Shown one piece after another: positions 1 to 6,955 of a stretch of DNA of 10,475 nt. How positions within the stretch are numbered: position 1 is the stretch's first letter; the number at the start of each line of letters is the position of its first letter. The stretch is from Alphaproteobacteria bacterium (GTDB lineage Bacteria; Pseudomonadota; Alphaproteobacteria; Rhizobiales; Devosiaceae). The stretch covers positions 1 through 10,475 of the forward strand of contig JAJRRJ010000078.1 of the NCBI GenBank assembly GCA_024279575.1. The letters run 5' to 3'. Position numbers and translations under genes: made by a program. The notes below the pieces were generated by a model. The model saw only the letters and a list, made by a program, of their open reading frames with translations. It was not told the DNA's origin and searched no databases.

Positions 1-168
1 GCACAGCCGAATGGCATCAGCCAATATCGGCCCATAAAGGGTTTCCGCCTCACCACCCGGCACAGAAGCCTCAGTTGCACCCTGATCAGTTTTTTGCTTG
101 GCCAGCACGGGCATTGTCATACCCAGCGCCACAACCCCAGCCACTGCCAGAACTTTAACATATCCCAT
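1..168 (-). CDS. small exported protein, N-terminal part only (cut by window start)
   Basis: This reading frame starts with ATG at 168 and stays open to the window edge, giving 56 residues. A GGAGG ribosome binding site at 177-181 lies 8 bases upstream of the ATG. The protein starts MGYVKVLAVAGVVALG and continues to MPVLAKQ, a typical Sec signal peptide with likely cleavage after VLA at about residue 23. The mature part is acidic and ends at the edge with ADAIRLC. I do not recognise the family. It lies 37 bases after the preceding exported-protein gene, so both probably share the sucC transcript. The pattern of a short signal peptide, then an acidic linker, then a Leu/Tyr-rich helix ending in Cys, resembles the upstream neighbour, so the two could be distant paralogues; only the first 56 residues can be judged. 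Confidence 0.72.
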   Translation of the reverse strand, partial: MGYVKVLAVAGVVALGMTMPVLAKQKTDQGATEASVPGGEAETLYGPILADAIRLC

Positions 169-205
169 CAGACAAACCTCCATTTTGCATTCAAAACCAT
201 CATAC

Positions 206-679
206 CTATTTGTCCCGCACATCAGAACTCAAACCGCCCTCACCATAAATAATGTATAAAGTTTTCCCATTATAGGGCACGGTCCAGCCAGAGGGCACGC
301 CTTCATATTTCCACAATCGTGGCTCGCTTTCAGAAAACCGATTAGCCAACGCAAGGCCCAACTGCTGTGCGTCAGTTTCAGAAATACTCTCATGAAAAAC
401 TGAACACCCCGCATTGTCCTCCTGAGCGATATCAAATGCGCCCCAACTTCCGCTTGCCTCATCAAAATATTCAAACTCGCCCCCCCCATCCGTGGGAACC
501 AATGAATACCCGACATCTTCAACCACCCCCGAAGCGCCCTCATAATAGGGAAGGTTCATCAGACATACCTGATAAAATAATTTTGCAACAACAGCACCGG
601 GCTCCTTGCCCAAAGCCGGGCTCAAACCCCCGGCACCAAACGCCAGCACTAAAGCAAAAGCGGGACCGACCCGTTTCAT
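206..679 (-). CDS. hypothetical exported protein, 157 aa, directly after sucC
   Basis: I start this gene at ATG 679 because it lies one base after the sucC stop codon (TAA, then C, then ATG), which suggests translational coupling, and because the protein then begins with a clean signal peptide. Residues 1-24 are a Lys-Arg start, a hydrophobic core (FALVLAFGAGG) and a likely cleavage site near PALG. A longer version starting at 724 would run into sucC and hide the signal peptide. The mature part of about 133 residues is acidic, rich in Gly, Tyr and Glu, with two cysteines (C39, C92) that could form a disulfide in the periplasm. Its final third contains a Trp/Tyr-rich stretch (LWKYEGVPSGW). I recognise no domain and assign no function. 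It occupies the place where sucD is normally found after sucC. Confidence 0.8.
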   Translation of the reverse strand: MKRVGPAFALVLAFGAGGLSPALGKEPGAVVAKLFYQVCLMNLPYYEGASGVVEDVGYSLVPTDGGGEFEYFDEASGSWGAFDIAQEDNAGCSVFHESISETDAQQLGLALANRFSESEPRLWKYEGVPSGWTVPYNGKTLYIIYGEGGLSSDVRDK

Positions 680-680
680 G

Positions 681-1877
681 TTATTTCCCACGCACAGCTG
701 CAACAATTTTCTGCGCAGCATCATCCAGATCGCTGGCAGAAATTACGTTGAGATCACTATTGTCAATCAGCGCCTGCCCCTCGGCAACCTTTGTTCCCTC
801 CAGCCGCACAACAAGGGGCACACTCAAACCGATTTCCTCAACCGCCTGCAGCACCCCTTGCGCAATTACATCACAACGCATGATACCGCCAAAAATGTTG
901 ACCAAAATCCCTTTAACCGAAGGGTCCGACGTTATGATCTTAAAGGCAGCGGTAACTTTTTCCACCGTGGCCCCGCCCCCGACATCTAAAAAGTTGGCAG
1001 GCTTTTCCCCATAAAGCTTGATAATATCCATAGTCGACATGGCCAGACCGGCCCCGTTGACCATGCACCCGATCGAACCTTCAAGGGCGATATAGGCCAG
1101 GTCATATTTTCCAGCTTCGATTTCTTTTTCGTCCTCTTCGCTCAGGTCACGCAAAGCCTCAATGTCAGGGTGACGAAACAAGGCATTATTGTCAAAAGAT
1201 ACTTTTGCGTCCAGAACCGCTAATCGATTATTCCCCAGAACAACCAGCGGATTGATTTCGAGCAAACTCATATCCTTGTCAGTAAACGCCGTATAAAGAA
1301 TGGGGAATAACTTCATCCCATCAGTGCGCGCTTCCCCATCAAGGGCCAGCGCATCACAAAGTGCGCCCGCTTTTTGAGCGGTAACCCCATCTTCAGGCTC
1401 AATGGCGATGGTATGAATTTTTTCAGGGGTTTCTTCTGCCACCGCCTCAATATCCATGCCCCCCTCGGTGGAAGCAACGAAGCTCACCCGGCCATTTTCC
1501 CGATCCACCAGAATGGATAGATAAAGCTCGCGTGCAATATCAGCGCCATCCTCAATATAAATCCGGTTGACCTGCTTACCTGCCGGCCCTGTTTGCTTGG
1601 TGACCAGCGTATTGCCCAGCATCTCATTTGCATGGGAAACAACTTCCTCAATGGAGCGGGCGATACGAACCCCCCCCTCAGCATCTGCGCCAAGCTCTAT
1701 AAACCGGCCCTTGCCGCGCCCCCCCGCATGGATCTGGCTTTTCACCACATAAACGGGTCCGGGCAAAGCAGTTGCCGCCGCCATCGCTTCGTCCGGTTCA
1801 AAAATAGCAACGCCCTTGGCCACCGGTGCCCCGTACTCTTTCAGCAAAGCCTTGGCTTGATGTTCGTGAATATTCAT
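681..1877 (-). CDS. sucC: succinyl-CoA synthetase (ADP-forming) subunit beta
   Basis: This subunit binds the nucleotide and, with SucD (alpha), interconverts succinyl-CoA and succinate with substrate-level phosphorylation in the cytoplasmic TCA cycle. The 398-aa length is normal for the family. The N-terminal ATP-grasp domain starts with MNIHEHQAK, as in most SucC proteins, and has a nucleotide-binding lysine (K46, VVKSQ) and the Gly-rich GGRGKG at 52-57. The middle holds LLEINPLVV, whose Asn-Pro belongs to the metal-nucleotide site. The C-terminal ligase domain has FLDVGGGA and NIFGGIMRCD, the segments that contact the alpha subunit and phosphohistidine loop. The gene follows mdh after a 61-base gap and is directly followed by an exported-protein gene instead of sucD. 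The ribosome binding site is poor (a GGGGG run 11 bases upstream). The frame is intact. Confidence 0.97.
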   Translation of the reverse strand: MNIHEHQAKALLKEYGAPVAKGVAIFEPDEAMAAATALPGPVYVVKSQIHAGGRGKGRFIELGADAEGGVRIARSIEEVVSHANEMLGNTLVTKQTGPAGKQVNRIYIEDGADIARELYLSILVDRENGRVSFVASTEGGMDIEAVAEETPEKIHTIAIEPEDGVTAQKAGALCDALALDGEARTDGMKLFPILYTAFTDKDMSLLEINPLVVLGNNRLAVLDAKVSFDNNALFRHPDIEALRDLSEEDEKEIEAGKYDLAYIALEGSIGCMVNGAGLAMSTMDIIKLYGEKPANFLDVGGGATVEKVTAAFKIITSDPSVKGILVNIFGGIMRCDVIAQGVLQAVEEIGLSVPLVVRLEGTKVAEGQALIDNSDLNVISASDLDDAAQKIVAAVRGK

Positions 1878-1938
1878 TGGTCACAGCCCCCATGAGGTAA
1901 AGTTCAAATCGTAAATGATTACGCTAACAATATTTTGC

Positions 1939-2901
1939 TTAAGCCAGTTTTGGTGCAATTTTTTTGCAGACTTCAATCAGTCCCTCAACGGCACCAACAG
2001 ATTTATTAAACGCAGTTTGCTCGGTCCGGTTCAGATTAACCTCCACAATACGCTCAACCCCTTCAGCACCAATAACGCACGGCACACCCACATAGACGCC
2101 CTTAATCCCAAATTCTCCCTTGAGATAGGCCGCACAGGGCAAAACCCGTTTTTTGTCTTTCAGAAAAGATTCCGCCATGGCAATCCCGGCGGTAGCAGGT
2201 GCATAAAATGCCGAACCGGTTTTAAGCAAACCGACAATTTCCGCCCCCCCGTCACGGGTCCGCTGCACAATTTCGTCCAACCGCTCTTTTTTCAACCATC
2301 CCATTTTCACCAGATCGGTCAGCGGAATACCGCCAACCGTTGAATAGCGTGGCAACGGCACCATCGTATCGCCATGCCCACCCATCACAAAGGCGTTGAC
2401 ATCTTCAATTGATACATTGAGTTCATCAGCTATGAAATGACAGAACCGCGAACTGTCCAGAACCCCGGCCATCCCCACAACACGCGAGGAGGGCAGGCCG
2501 GAAAATTTCTGCAACGCCCACACCATGGCATCCAGCGGATTGGTAATGCAGATCACAAAAGCATCCGGTGCATATTTGGCAATGCCCGCCCCCACCTGCT
2601 CCATGACTTTAAGATTGATTTCAAGCAGATCATCCCGGCTCATGCCCGGCTTGCGCGGCACCCCGGCGGTAACGATAATCACATCAGCATCGGCAATGCC
2701 TCTATAGTGCGATGTGCCAGATATGTTTGCATCATACCCGCTTTCAGGGGCCGATTGGGAAAGATCCAGCGCCTTGCCCTGGGGAACCCCGTCAGCAATA
2801 TCAAACAACACCACATCCCCAAGATCTTTTAGAGCCGCCAGATGTGCCAGCGTACCACCGATTTGACCGGCACCAATGAGAGCAATTTTTTTACGAGCCA
2901 T
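1939..2901 (-). CDS. mdh: malate dehydrogenase (NAD-dependent, LDH-like type)
   Basis: The enzyme oxidises malate to oxaloacetate with NAD+ in the cytoplasm. The 320-aa length matches the lactate-dehydrogenase-like Mdh of alphaproteobacteria. The Rossmann nucleotide loop is GAGQIGG at 10-16, with D34 after the second strand as the ribose-binding acid that favours NAD over NADP. Substrate residues are visible: R83 in GVPRKPGMSR (the Arg that selects malate over lactate), R89, N121 in ITNPLD, R152, and the catalytic H176 in GGHGDTMVP. The start ATG at 2901 has an AGGA motif 9 bases upstream. It is followed by sucC after 61 bases and so is probably co-transcribed. Upstream there is a 132-base gap to lysR that should carry its promoter, and a possible short leader ORF overlaps its start. 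Confidence 0.97.
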   Translation of the reverse strand: MARKKIALIGAGQIGGTLAHLAALKDLGDVVLFDIADGVPQGKALDLSQSAPESGYDANISGTSHYRGIADADVIIVTAGVPRKPGMSRDDLLEINLKVMEQVGAGIAKYAPDAFVICITNPLDAMVWALQKFSGLPSSRVVGMAGVLDSSRFCHFIADELNVSIEDVNAFVMGGHGDTMVPLPRYSTVGGIPLTDLVKMGWLKKERLDEIVQRTRDGGAEIVGLLKTGSAFYAPATAGIAMAESFLKDKKRVLPCAAYLKGEFGIKGVYVGVPCVIGAEGVERIVEVNLNRTEQTAFNKSVGAVEGLIEVCKKIAPKLA

Positions 2902-2950
2902 GGGGAAATTTCCTAAACGTTGATTTGGTGAAAAATATTAAGCGAATCAT
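2891..2950 (-). CDS. possible 19-aa leader ORF overlapping the mdh start
   Basis: An ATG at 2950 is preceded by GGAGGGG (plus-strand 2955-2961), the best ribosome binding site in the mdh upstream region, with GGAGG ending 6 bases before the ATG. The frame reads MIRLIFFTKSTFRKFPHGS and ends in TAA at 2893-2891, inside mdh and in another frame, so it overlaps the mdh start by 11 bases. The peptide is short and basic with a hydrophobic patch. Nothing identifies it as a known leader peptide. It could couple translation to mdh or be chance: 19 codons is too short to judge from composition. Confidence 0.25.
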   Translation of the reverse strand: MIRLIFFTKSTFRKFPHGS

Positions 2951-3033
2951 TAAACCCCTCCATGATCCAGCGCAACTAAAACCACGTTACAAAAGGTATT
3001 TCTGCGTAAACATTCACATAGCATTTATCAGAT

Positions 3034-3855
3034 TCAGCTGATTTTCTGACGCAAAACACTATAGATCCGATCAATTGTTCTGCGAACCTGAGGTAAAAAC
3101 CGATCCTCTTGATGCAAAACCAGCCATTGATCGTGTTCAAGTTCTTTGATTGTTGGGGAGACTTGCATCAGCCTGTCCTGACCATCCCCGATAAATGTTG
3201 GAAGAACCGCCCGGGCCATTCCCGCCAGCGCCAGATCAAGAGCATTACGGGCATTGGTAAGCTCAATTGAGGGTTTGTCCGCAATGTTTTCTATGAGCCA
3301 TTGTGCCGAAGGCGTTGTTCCAATCACCCGCGCCCAGTTCTTCACATCTTTATTTGCAGCATAAACAGCAAAACGCACGCGCGTTATTCTTCTGCAAACC
3401 AGTCCAGCCTGTTCTGGCCGCTGGTTTCTGACCCCGATAATGGCTTCTCGATGGGCAATGTTAAGAACATGATCTGCGGAAATAAAACGCAACGTAACCT
3501 CATCGCCACCAATGAGATGGTCCACCTGACCGCATAAAAGATGAGTAACCCACGTTCCGGCGGATATTTTAATAACCGGTGCCTTGGCGCTCTTCGCCGC
3601 CGCTTCGATTGGCAGAACCCGATATTCCAACTCAGCCACTCTAGATAAAAGTGCATGCCCCTGTTCCGTCAAAGAATATCCTTGCGGCATCCGTTCAAAA
3701 AGCTCCATATTCAATCGACGCTCCAGCGCCAGCATGCGACGCCCGAGTGTGGGCGCGCTCTTGCCGGTCAAATTGACGGCACCAGCTAATCCACCCTCGC
3801 GCGCCACCGCCAGAAACAATCGCAGATCATCCCAGTCAAACTTGATTTCATCCAT
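3034..3855 (-). CDS. LysR-family transcriptional regulator
   Basis: The protein has 273 residues, slightly shorter than the usual 290-310. The N-terminal winged helix-turn-helix spans roughly residues 8-71: it opens with WDDLRLFLAVAREGGLAGA, followed by the recognition helix region (SAPTLGRRMLALERRL) and the family-typical ELFERMPQGYSLTEQG wing. The rest would be the effector-binding domain; its sequence gives no clue to the ligand. The start at 3855 is the only reasonable one, because an in-frame TAA lies 18 bases upstream. No ribosome binding site is visible, and a perfect TATAAT on this strand lies so close that the transcript would have almost no leader. It is divergent from the aldo-keto reductase gene, the usual layout for a LysR protein and its target. 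Its start codon lies inside one of two palindromes, which suggests self-repression. Confidence 0.9.
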   Translation of the reverse strand: MDEIKFDWDDLRLFLAVAREGGLAGAVNLTGKSAPTLGRRMLALERRLNMELFERMPQGYSLTEQGHALLSRVAELEYRVLPIEAAAKSAKAPVIKISAGTWVTHLLCGQVDHLIGGDEVTLRFISADHVLNIAHREAIIGVRNQRPEQAGLVCRRITRVRFAVYAANKDVKNWARVIGTTPSAQWLIENIADKPSIELTNARNALDLALAGMARAVLPTFIGDGQDRLMQVSPTIKELEHDQWLVLHQEDRFLPQVRRTIDRIYSVLRQKIS

Positions 3856-3859
3856 GAAA
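3846..3859. promoter_or_regulatory. palindromic operator candidate 1 (over lysR start codon)
   Basis: The sequence TTTCAT-CC-ATGAAA is a 6-2-6 palindrome with perfect arms, and it fits the T-N11-A pattern of LysR sites. It covers the lysR start codon, so a bound protein would block lysR expression. It is the exact reverse complement of the second palindrome at 3876-3889. Confidence 0.55.
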
Positions 3860-3869
3860 CAATCATTAC

Positions 3870-3875
3870 ATTATA
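3870..3875 (-). promoter_or_regulatory. lysR -10 box candidate (TATAAT)
   Basis: On the minus strand this hexamer reads TATAAT, a perfect sigma-70 -10 box. It lies exactly in the gap between the two palindromes. Transcription would start near 3863, giving a leader of about 8 bases, which fits the lack of a ribosome binding site. No good -35 box is seen at 16-18 bases upstream, so the promoter may be weak or need an activator. Confidence 0.45.
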
Positions 3876-3889
3876 TTTCATGGATGAAA
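3876..3889. promoter_or_regulatory. palindromic operator candidate 2 (lysR/reductase intergenic region)
   Basis: The sequence TTTCAT-GG-ATGAAA is the second 6-2-6 palindrome. Its centre is 30 bp from the first, close to three helical turns, so two dimers could bind on the same face of the DNA. It lies immediately upstream of the lysR TATAAT and about 50 bases upstream of the reductase start codon, well placed to control both genes. Confidence 0.55.
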
Positions 3890-3938
3890 CACTGATTTTC
3901 AGGTTTTATGGCGCAGATACAAAAAGAGGATTTGCACC

Positions 3939-4922
3939 ATGAAATTTTTGGATACTGAAATAGCGCCGCTTGGAATGGGATGCTGGCCAATCGGCGGGCC
4001 GATGTTTTCTGGCGACCAAACCCTGGGATATTCCAATACCGATGACGAACAATCCATTCAAACAATCCACGCAGCGCTTGACGGCGGCATCAGACTTTTT
4101 GATACCGCCGCCGCCTATGGTGTTGGACACGCCGAAAGGCTTTTGGCACGAGCACTAAAGGCCCGACACCAGGCCCTGATTGTCACCAAAATCGGTTTCT
4201 CACTGGACGAAAAAAACAAGCAGATCACCTTTGAGCAGACCGACCCCGTTTCGGTAATTCCGGCCATTGATGCCTGTTTGAAACGACTTGAACGCGACCA
4301 GATTGATATTTTGCTTTTTCACCACAATGATTTCCCCATTGATCAGGCTAATCTGGTTTTCGATGAAATGGACAAAGCGCTTCAGGCCGGGAAAATCAGA
4401 GGCTATGGTTGGAGTACCGATTTCTCCGCCAATACCAAAACAATGGCCTCCCGAGATGGGTTTGTCGCCATTGAACACGCCATGAATGTGCTTTTCGACG
4501 CACAAAAAATTCAACAGACAGCCAAACAGCAAGGGCTTTTGACCTTGATACGCTCCCCGTTGGCCATGGGATTATTGACCGGGAAATACGGCAGTAAAAC
4601 CAAATTGCCCGATACCGATATCCGCTCAACTTCAAGAACTGACTATTTCCAGAACGCAACCGCCAACCCTGAACTTCTCGCCCAATTTGAAGCCGTTCGC
4701 GAACTATTGAAATTGGGCGGTCGAACACTGACGCAGGGCGCGCTTTGCTGGTTGTGGGCGAAATCTGAAACCAGCATTGCGATCCCCGGCGCACGAACCG
4801 TGGCTCAAATTAAAGACATATGTGGGGCCCTTGATTTCGGACCGCTGTCGGAAAATATCATGGAGCAAATTGAAACATTGATTGAAAGAGAGCCGGCTAA
4901 TACGCCACAAAGAGAGCGCTAG
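3939..4922 (+). CDS. aldo/keto reductase family oxidoreductase
   Basis: This is the only plus-strand gene in the window. It encodes a 327-aa protein of the aldo/keto reductase (TIM-barrel, NADPH-dependent) superfamily. The catalytic tetrad is visible: D55 and Y60 in FDTAAAYG, K84 in VTKIG, and a His in LLFHHND (H128 or H129). Cofactor and barrel motifs follow: GYGWST at 155-160, RSPLAMGLLTGKY from 205, and AIPGART near the C-terminus, which contacts the NADPH phosphate in relatives. The substrate cannot be inferred. ATG 3939 is preceded by AGAGGA at 3925-3930, 8 bases upstream. It is transcribed away from lysR, is probably its target, and ends 28 bases before the convergent zapE stop. The pair has no known link with the TCA genes around it. 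Confidence 0.93.
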   Translation: MKFLDTEIAPLGMGCWPIGGPMFSGDQTLGYSNTDDEQSIQTIHAALDGGIRLFDTAAAYGVGHAERLLARALKARHQALIVTKIGFSLDEKNKQITFEQTDPVSVIPAIDACLKRLERDQIDILLFHHNDFPIDQANLVFDEMDKALQAGKIRGYGWSTDFSANTKTMASRDGFVAIEHAMNVLFDAQKIQQTAKQQGLLTLIRSPLAMGLLTGKYGSKTKLPDTDIRSTSRTDYFQNATANPELLAQFEAVRELLKLGGRTLTQGALCWLWAKSETSIAIPGARTVAQIKDICGALDFGPLSENIMEQIETLIEREPANTPQRER

Positions 4923-4941
4923 ATATGAGCAACAACTACTG

Positions 4942-4963
4942 GCAAAAAGCTCATCGCTTTTGC
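4942..4963. terminator. hairpin between convergent reductase and zapE genes
   Basis: GCAAAAAGC at 4942-4950 and GCTTTTGC at 4956-4963 can form an 8-bp stem with one bulged A and a 5-base loop. It overlaps the zapE stop codon and lies 20 bases after the reductase stop. The A-rich and T-rich arms could act in both directions, but there is no separate T tract after the stem, so termination is uncertain. Confidence 0.3.
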
Positions 4964-6095
4964 ACCGCACCCGCCAAATATTCACTCGAGGCCATTTCAT
5001 TGAGCCGCGAAACTGTGCGCTTGAACTCAAACGCCCGGTCCTTGTCCGCCGACATTTCCCTGAGCGCCACCTCAAACCCGGCCACCAGTTTTATCCCCCG
5101 GTCATAAAGCGTATCCATGAGCTGAATAAAGCGTTTTGCCGCGTTGGAATTGTCCCGGTCAAACCGGGGCACGTAGTCAATCATCAGCGTGTGGTAGGCG
5201 TGGGAAATGGCCAGATAGTCCCGCGTGCCAAGGGGCGCTTCGCACAAGGCATCAAAGGTGAACCGCGCGGTCCCCATCGCCTCCTGGTTCACCTCAATTG
5301 TGCGGCCCAGAACTTGCACATGGCCCTTTTTGCTCGCCAAGCCCCCGCTCAATACCCGCCATTGCTCCTCAAGCGCGCCTGCAACTTCCTCTTTTGAGCC
5401 AAAATGAAATACCGGCTGTCGGCTGAGTTTTTCCAGCCGATAGTCCACCTTTGCATCAAGGTTAAGCACCAGGCTTTTTGCACCAGCAAATCAATAAACG
5501 GCAAAAATAATTGCCGGTTCAGTCCGTTATGATAAAGTTTTTGTGGGGGTACATTGGAGGTCGCAACCACAACGACCCCCCTGTCAAACAGCTTTTCAAA
5601 CAGGCGACCAAGCAACATCGCGTTGGTAATATCAGTGACGTGAAATTCGTCGAAGCACAAAAGCCGCGTATCGTCCAAAATTTCATTAACCGCGGCCTCT
5701 ATTGGGTCAAAATGCTTCTTTTTTCGTCTCGTATCCTGGCGAAACTCGCCAATACTGACATGGAGTTGATCCATAAATTCATGGAAATGCACCCGTTTCT
5801 TTTGCTCAATTGCCACATGTTCAGAAAACAAGTCCATCAACAATGTTTTACCGCGCCCCACGTCGCCCCAGATATAAAGCCCTTTATTTACCTCTTTGGC
5901 GCGTTTCCCGCGACGCCACAAAAGCATTTCCCCAAAACCATTGCTTTTCCCGTTAGGGGCCTGCTCCAACGCATCCGCCAGCCGCTGCAATTGAACAACA
6001 ACGTCCCGCTGGGCCTCATCCTGGACAAGGGTGGAATTTTTTACCATTTCCCCGTAGGCGTGCAAAACACTCCGGGTAACGATTGTTTGCCCCAT
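4951..6095 (-). pseudogene. zapE: AFG1-family ATPase ZapE, frameshifted as written
   Basis: ZapE is a cytoplasmic P-loop ATPase of the AAA+ class; in E. coli it acts at the division site under stress, and its mitochondrial relative AFG1/LACE1 assists respiratory-complex turnover. Walker A is GDVGRGKT at 77-84, Walker B LLCFDE at 145-150, and the sensor ATSN at 178-181. The first frame runs from ATG 6095 to about residue 207 (LLVQK), then loses family similarity. The rest (LNLDAKVDYRLEKL to the TGA at 4951, including RDYLAI, YDRGIKLV and FKRTVSRL) lies in another frame. One extra A in the A5 run (plus-strand T run 5475-5479) joins them as QKSLVLNLDA and gives 381 aa, a normal length. The start has ACAGGA just upstream, 9 bases after the lipoprotein stop. 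I think a sequencing error is more likely than true loss. Confidence 0.88.
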
Positions 6096-6104
6096 AAATC
6101 CTGT

Positions 6105-6749
6105 TTACCCGGCCATCGAAATGCCCTGGCCACCAGCCAGAGTGCCGATAAATCGGTTGCCGCTTTTTAGCAGAGTACCAATTAACTGGCCGCCACCATT
6201 GTAAAACTGAACCTGGGTACCCGCCAGTTTCCATGAAGCAACTTCGGATAACACGCTTATCGGGCAATTGGGCGCGGATGCCCGGAACCGGTCAGTGCCC
6301 TGTTTTGTAGTTTGCGTGAGATTAATCCGGCATTGATCAGCACCCGAAATAACCGTCCACGCACCAAGCATGGTTTGAACACTTAAACTACCGCTTAGAT
6401 CCCGGGTCTGCACATTTGTTGGCACCCCGGTGGGATCAATGGCCACAAAAGAGCCGTCAGGGGTCATCAGCGGATTTTCGACATTGGCCAGCAACGGATC
6501 CTGCGACACCAACCCATCAACGGGCATGCCGTTCTCATCCAGGCCGTTCTCACTCATTTGCCCGCTGCCTGCAAGTGGGGGCAGATCGGAACTTTGCACG
6601 TTGGAACTTGCTACAGGGGCCAACTGAGCGGGGGGAGTTGAAAATCGGCGCGAATTTGAAAACGGAGACGACCCCGTACACGCAGAAACCGTACCCAATA
6701 CCGCAAACGCAACCAGAAGCCCGCTCGCCCGAAACCTTCTATTTGTCAT
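6105..6749 (-). CDS. Omp19-like outer-membrane lipoprotein with Inh (protease inhibitor) domain
   Basis: The 214-aa protein starts with an Arg-rich signal peptide and a lipobox, V-S-A-C, so C24 would be lipidated and the protein anchored to a membrane. Residues 25-115 form a low-complexity Ser/Pro/Asn/Gly linker. About residues 117-211 form an Inh/AprI-like beta-barrel domain with MLGAWTV, a Cys pair (C140, C162) that fits a disulfide, SWKLAGTQVQFY, and a Gly-rich end. This layout matches Brucella Omp19, a lipoprotein reported to inhibit proteases, and its alphaproteobacterial homologues. Inhibitory activity here is inference. The gene is followed after 9 bases by zapE, so the two are probably co-transcribed, while a 206-base gap on its upstream side may hold its own promoter. 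The ribosome binding site is weak. Confidence 0.85.
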   Translation of the reverse strand: MTNRRFRASGLLVAFAVLGTVSACTGSSPFSNSRRFSTPPAQLAPVASSNVQSSDLPPLAGSGQMSENGLDENGMPVDGLVSQDPLLANVENPLMTPDGSFVAIDPTGVPTNVQTRDLSGSLSVQTMLGAWTVISGADQCRINLTQTTKQGTDRFRASAPNCPISVLSEVASWKLAGTQVQFYNGGGQLIGTLLKSGNRFIGTLAGGQGISMAG

Positions 6750-6955
6750 AATTCAAAGCTCATTTTAAGTTAATCGCCGCCCGTCTGCCGCTCTTAGCGC
6801 ATCAACCTCTCAAATGCCAGCCCACAGGCCGACACACAAAAATTTAACCCGCGGATCAAAAGCTTTCATGCAAAACTCTAAGAAATTATTATGGCTTCAT
6901 TTTGATCATACCAACAAAATTTCAGTGCGCCCCGCACGCGCTACATGATAAATTT
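6750..6955. other. intergenic region upstream of the Omp19-like gene
   Basis: This 206-base gap is the longest in the window. On the minus strand it has a possible promoter, TTGTTG (6912-6917) and CATAAT (6888-6893) with 18-base spacing, which would leave a long leader of roughly 130 bases. A 5-bp GC hairpin at 6925-6937 follows the DUF2007-like stop but lacks a T tract. I see no convincing gene or RNA. Confidence 0.25.

Noticed and set aside
480..487. Run of eight C (G8 on the coding strand) in the 157-aa exported protein, as a possible phase-variation tract
   Set aside because: The conserved housekeeping gene sucC has an equal G8 run (1670-1677) at Gly codons, and other G7 runs occur, so it reflects GGG glycine codon use in this genome.
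206..724. Longer start at 724 for the exported protein after sucC
   Set aside because: It would overlap sucC by 44 bases and put 15 residues before a clean signal peptide that starts at 679.
1910..1923. CGTAA/TTACG stem in the mdh-sucC gap as a regulatory element
   Set aside because: A five-pair AT-rich stem of this kind is expected by chance in such sequence.
6925..6937. GTGCG/CGCAC stem after the DUF2007-like gene as a terminator
   Set aside because: Only five base pairs with a three-base loop and no T tract on the minus strand; too weak to call.
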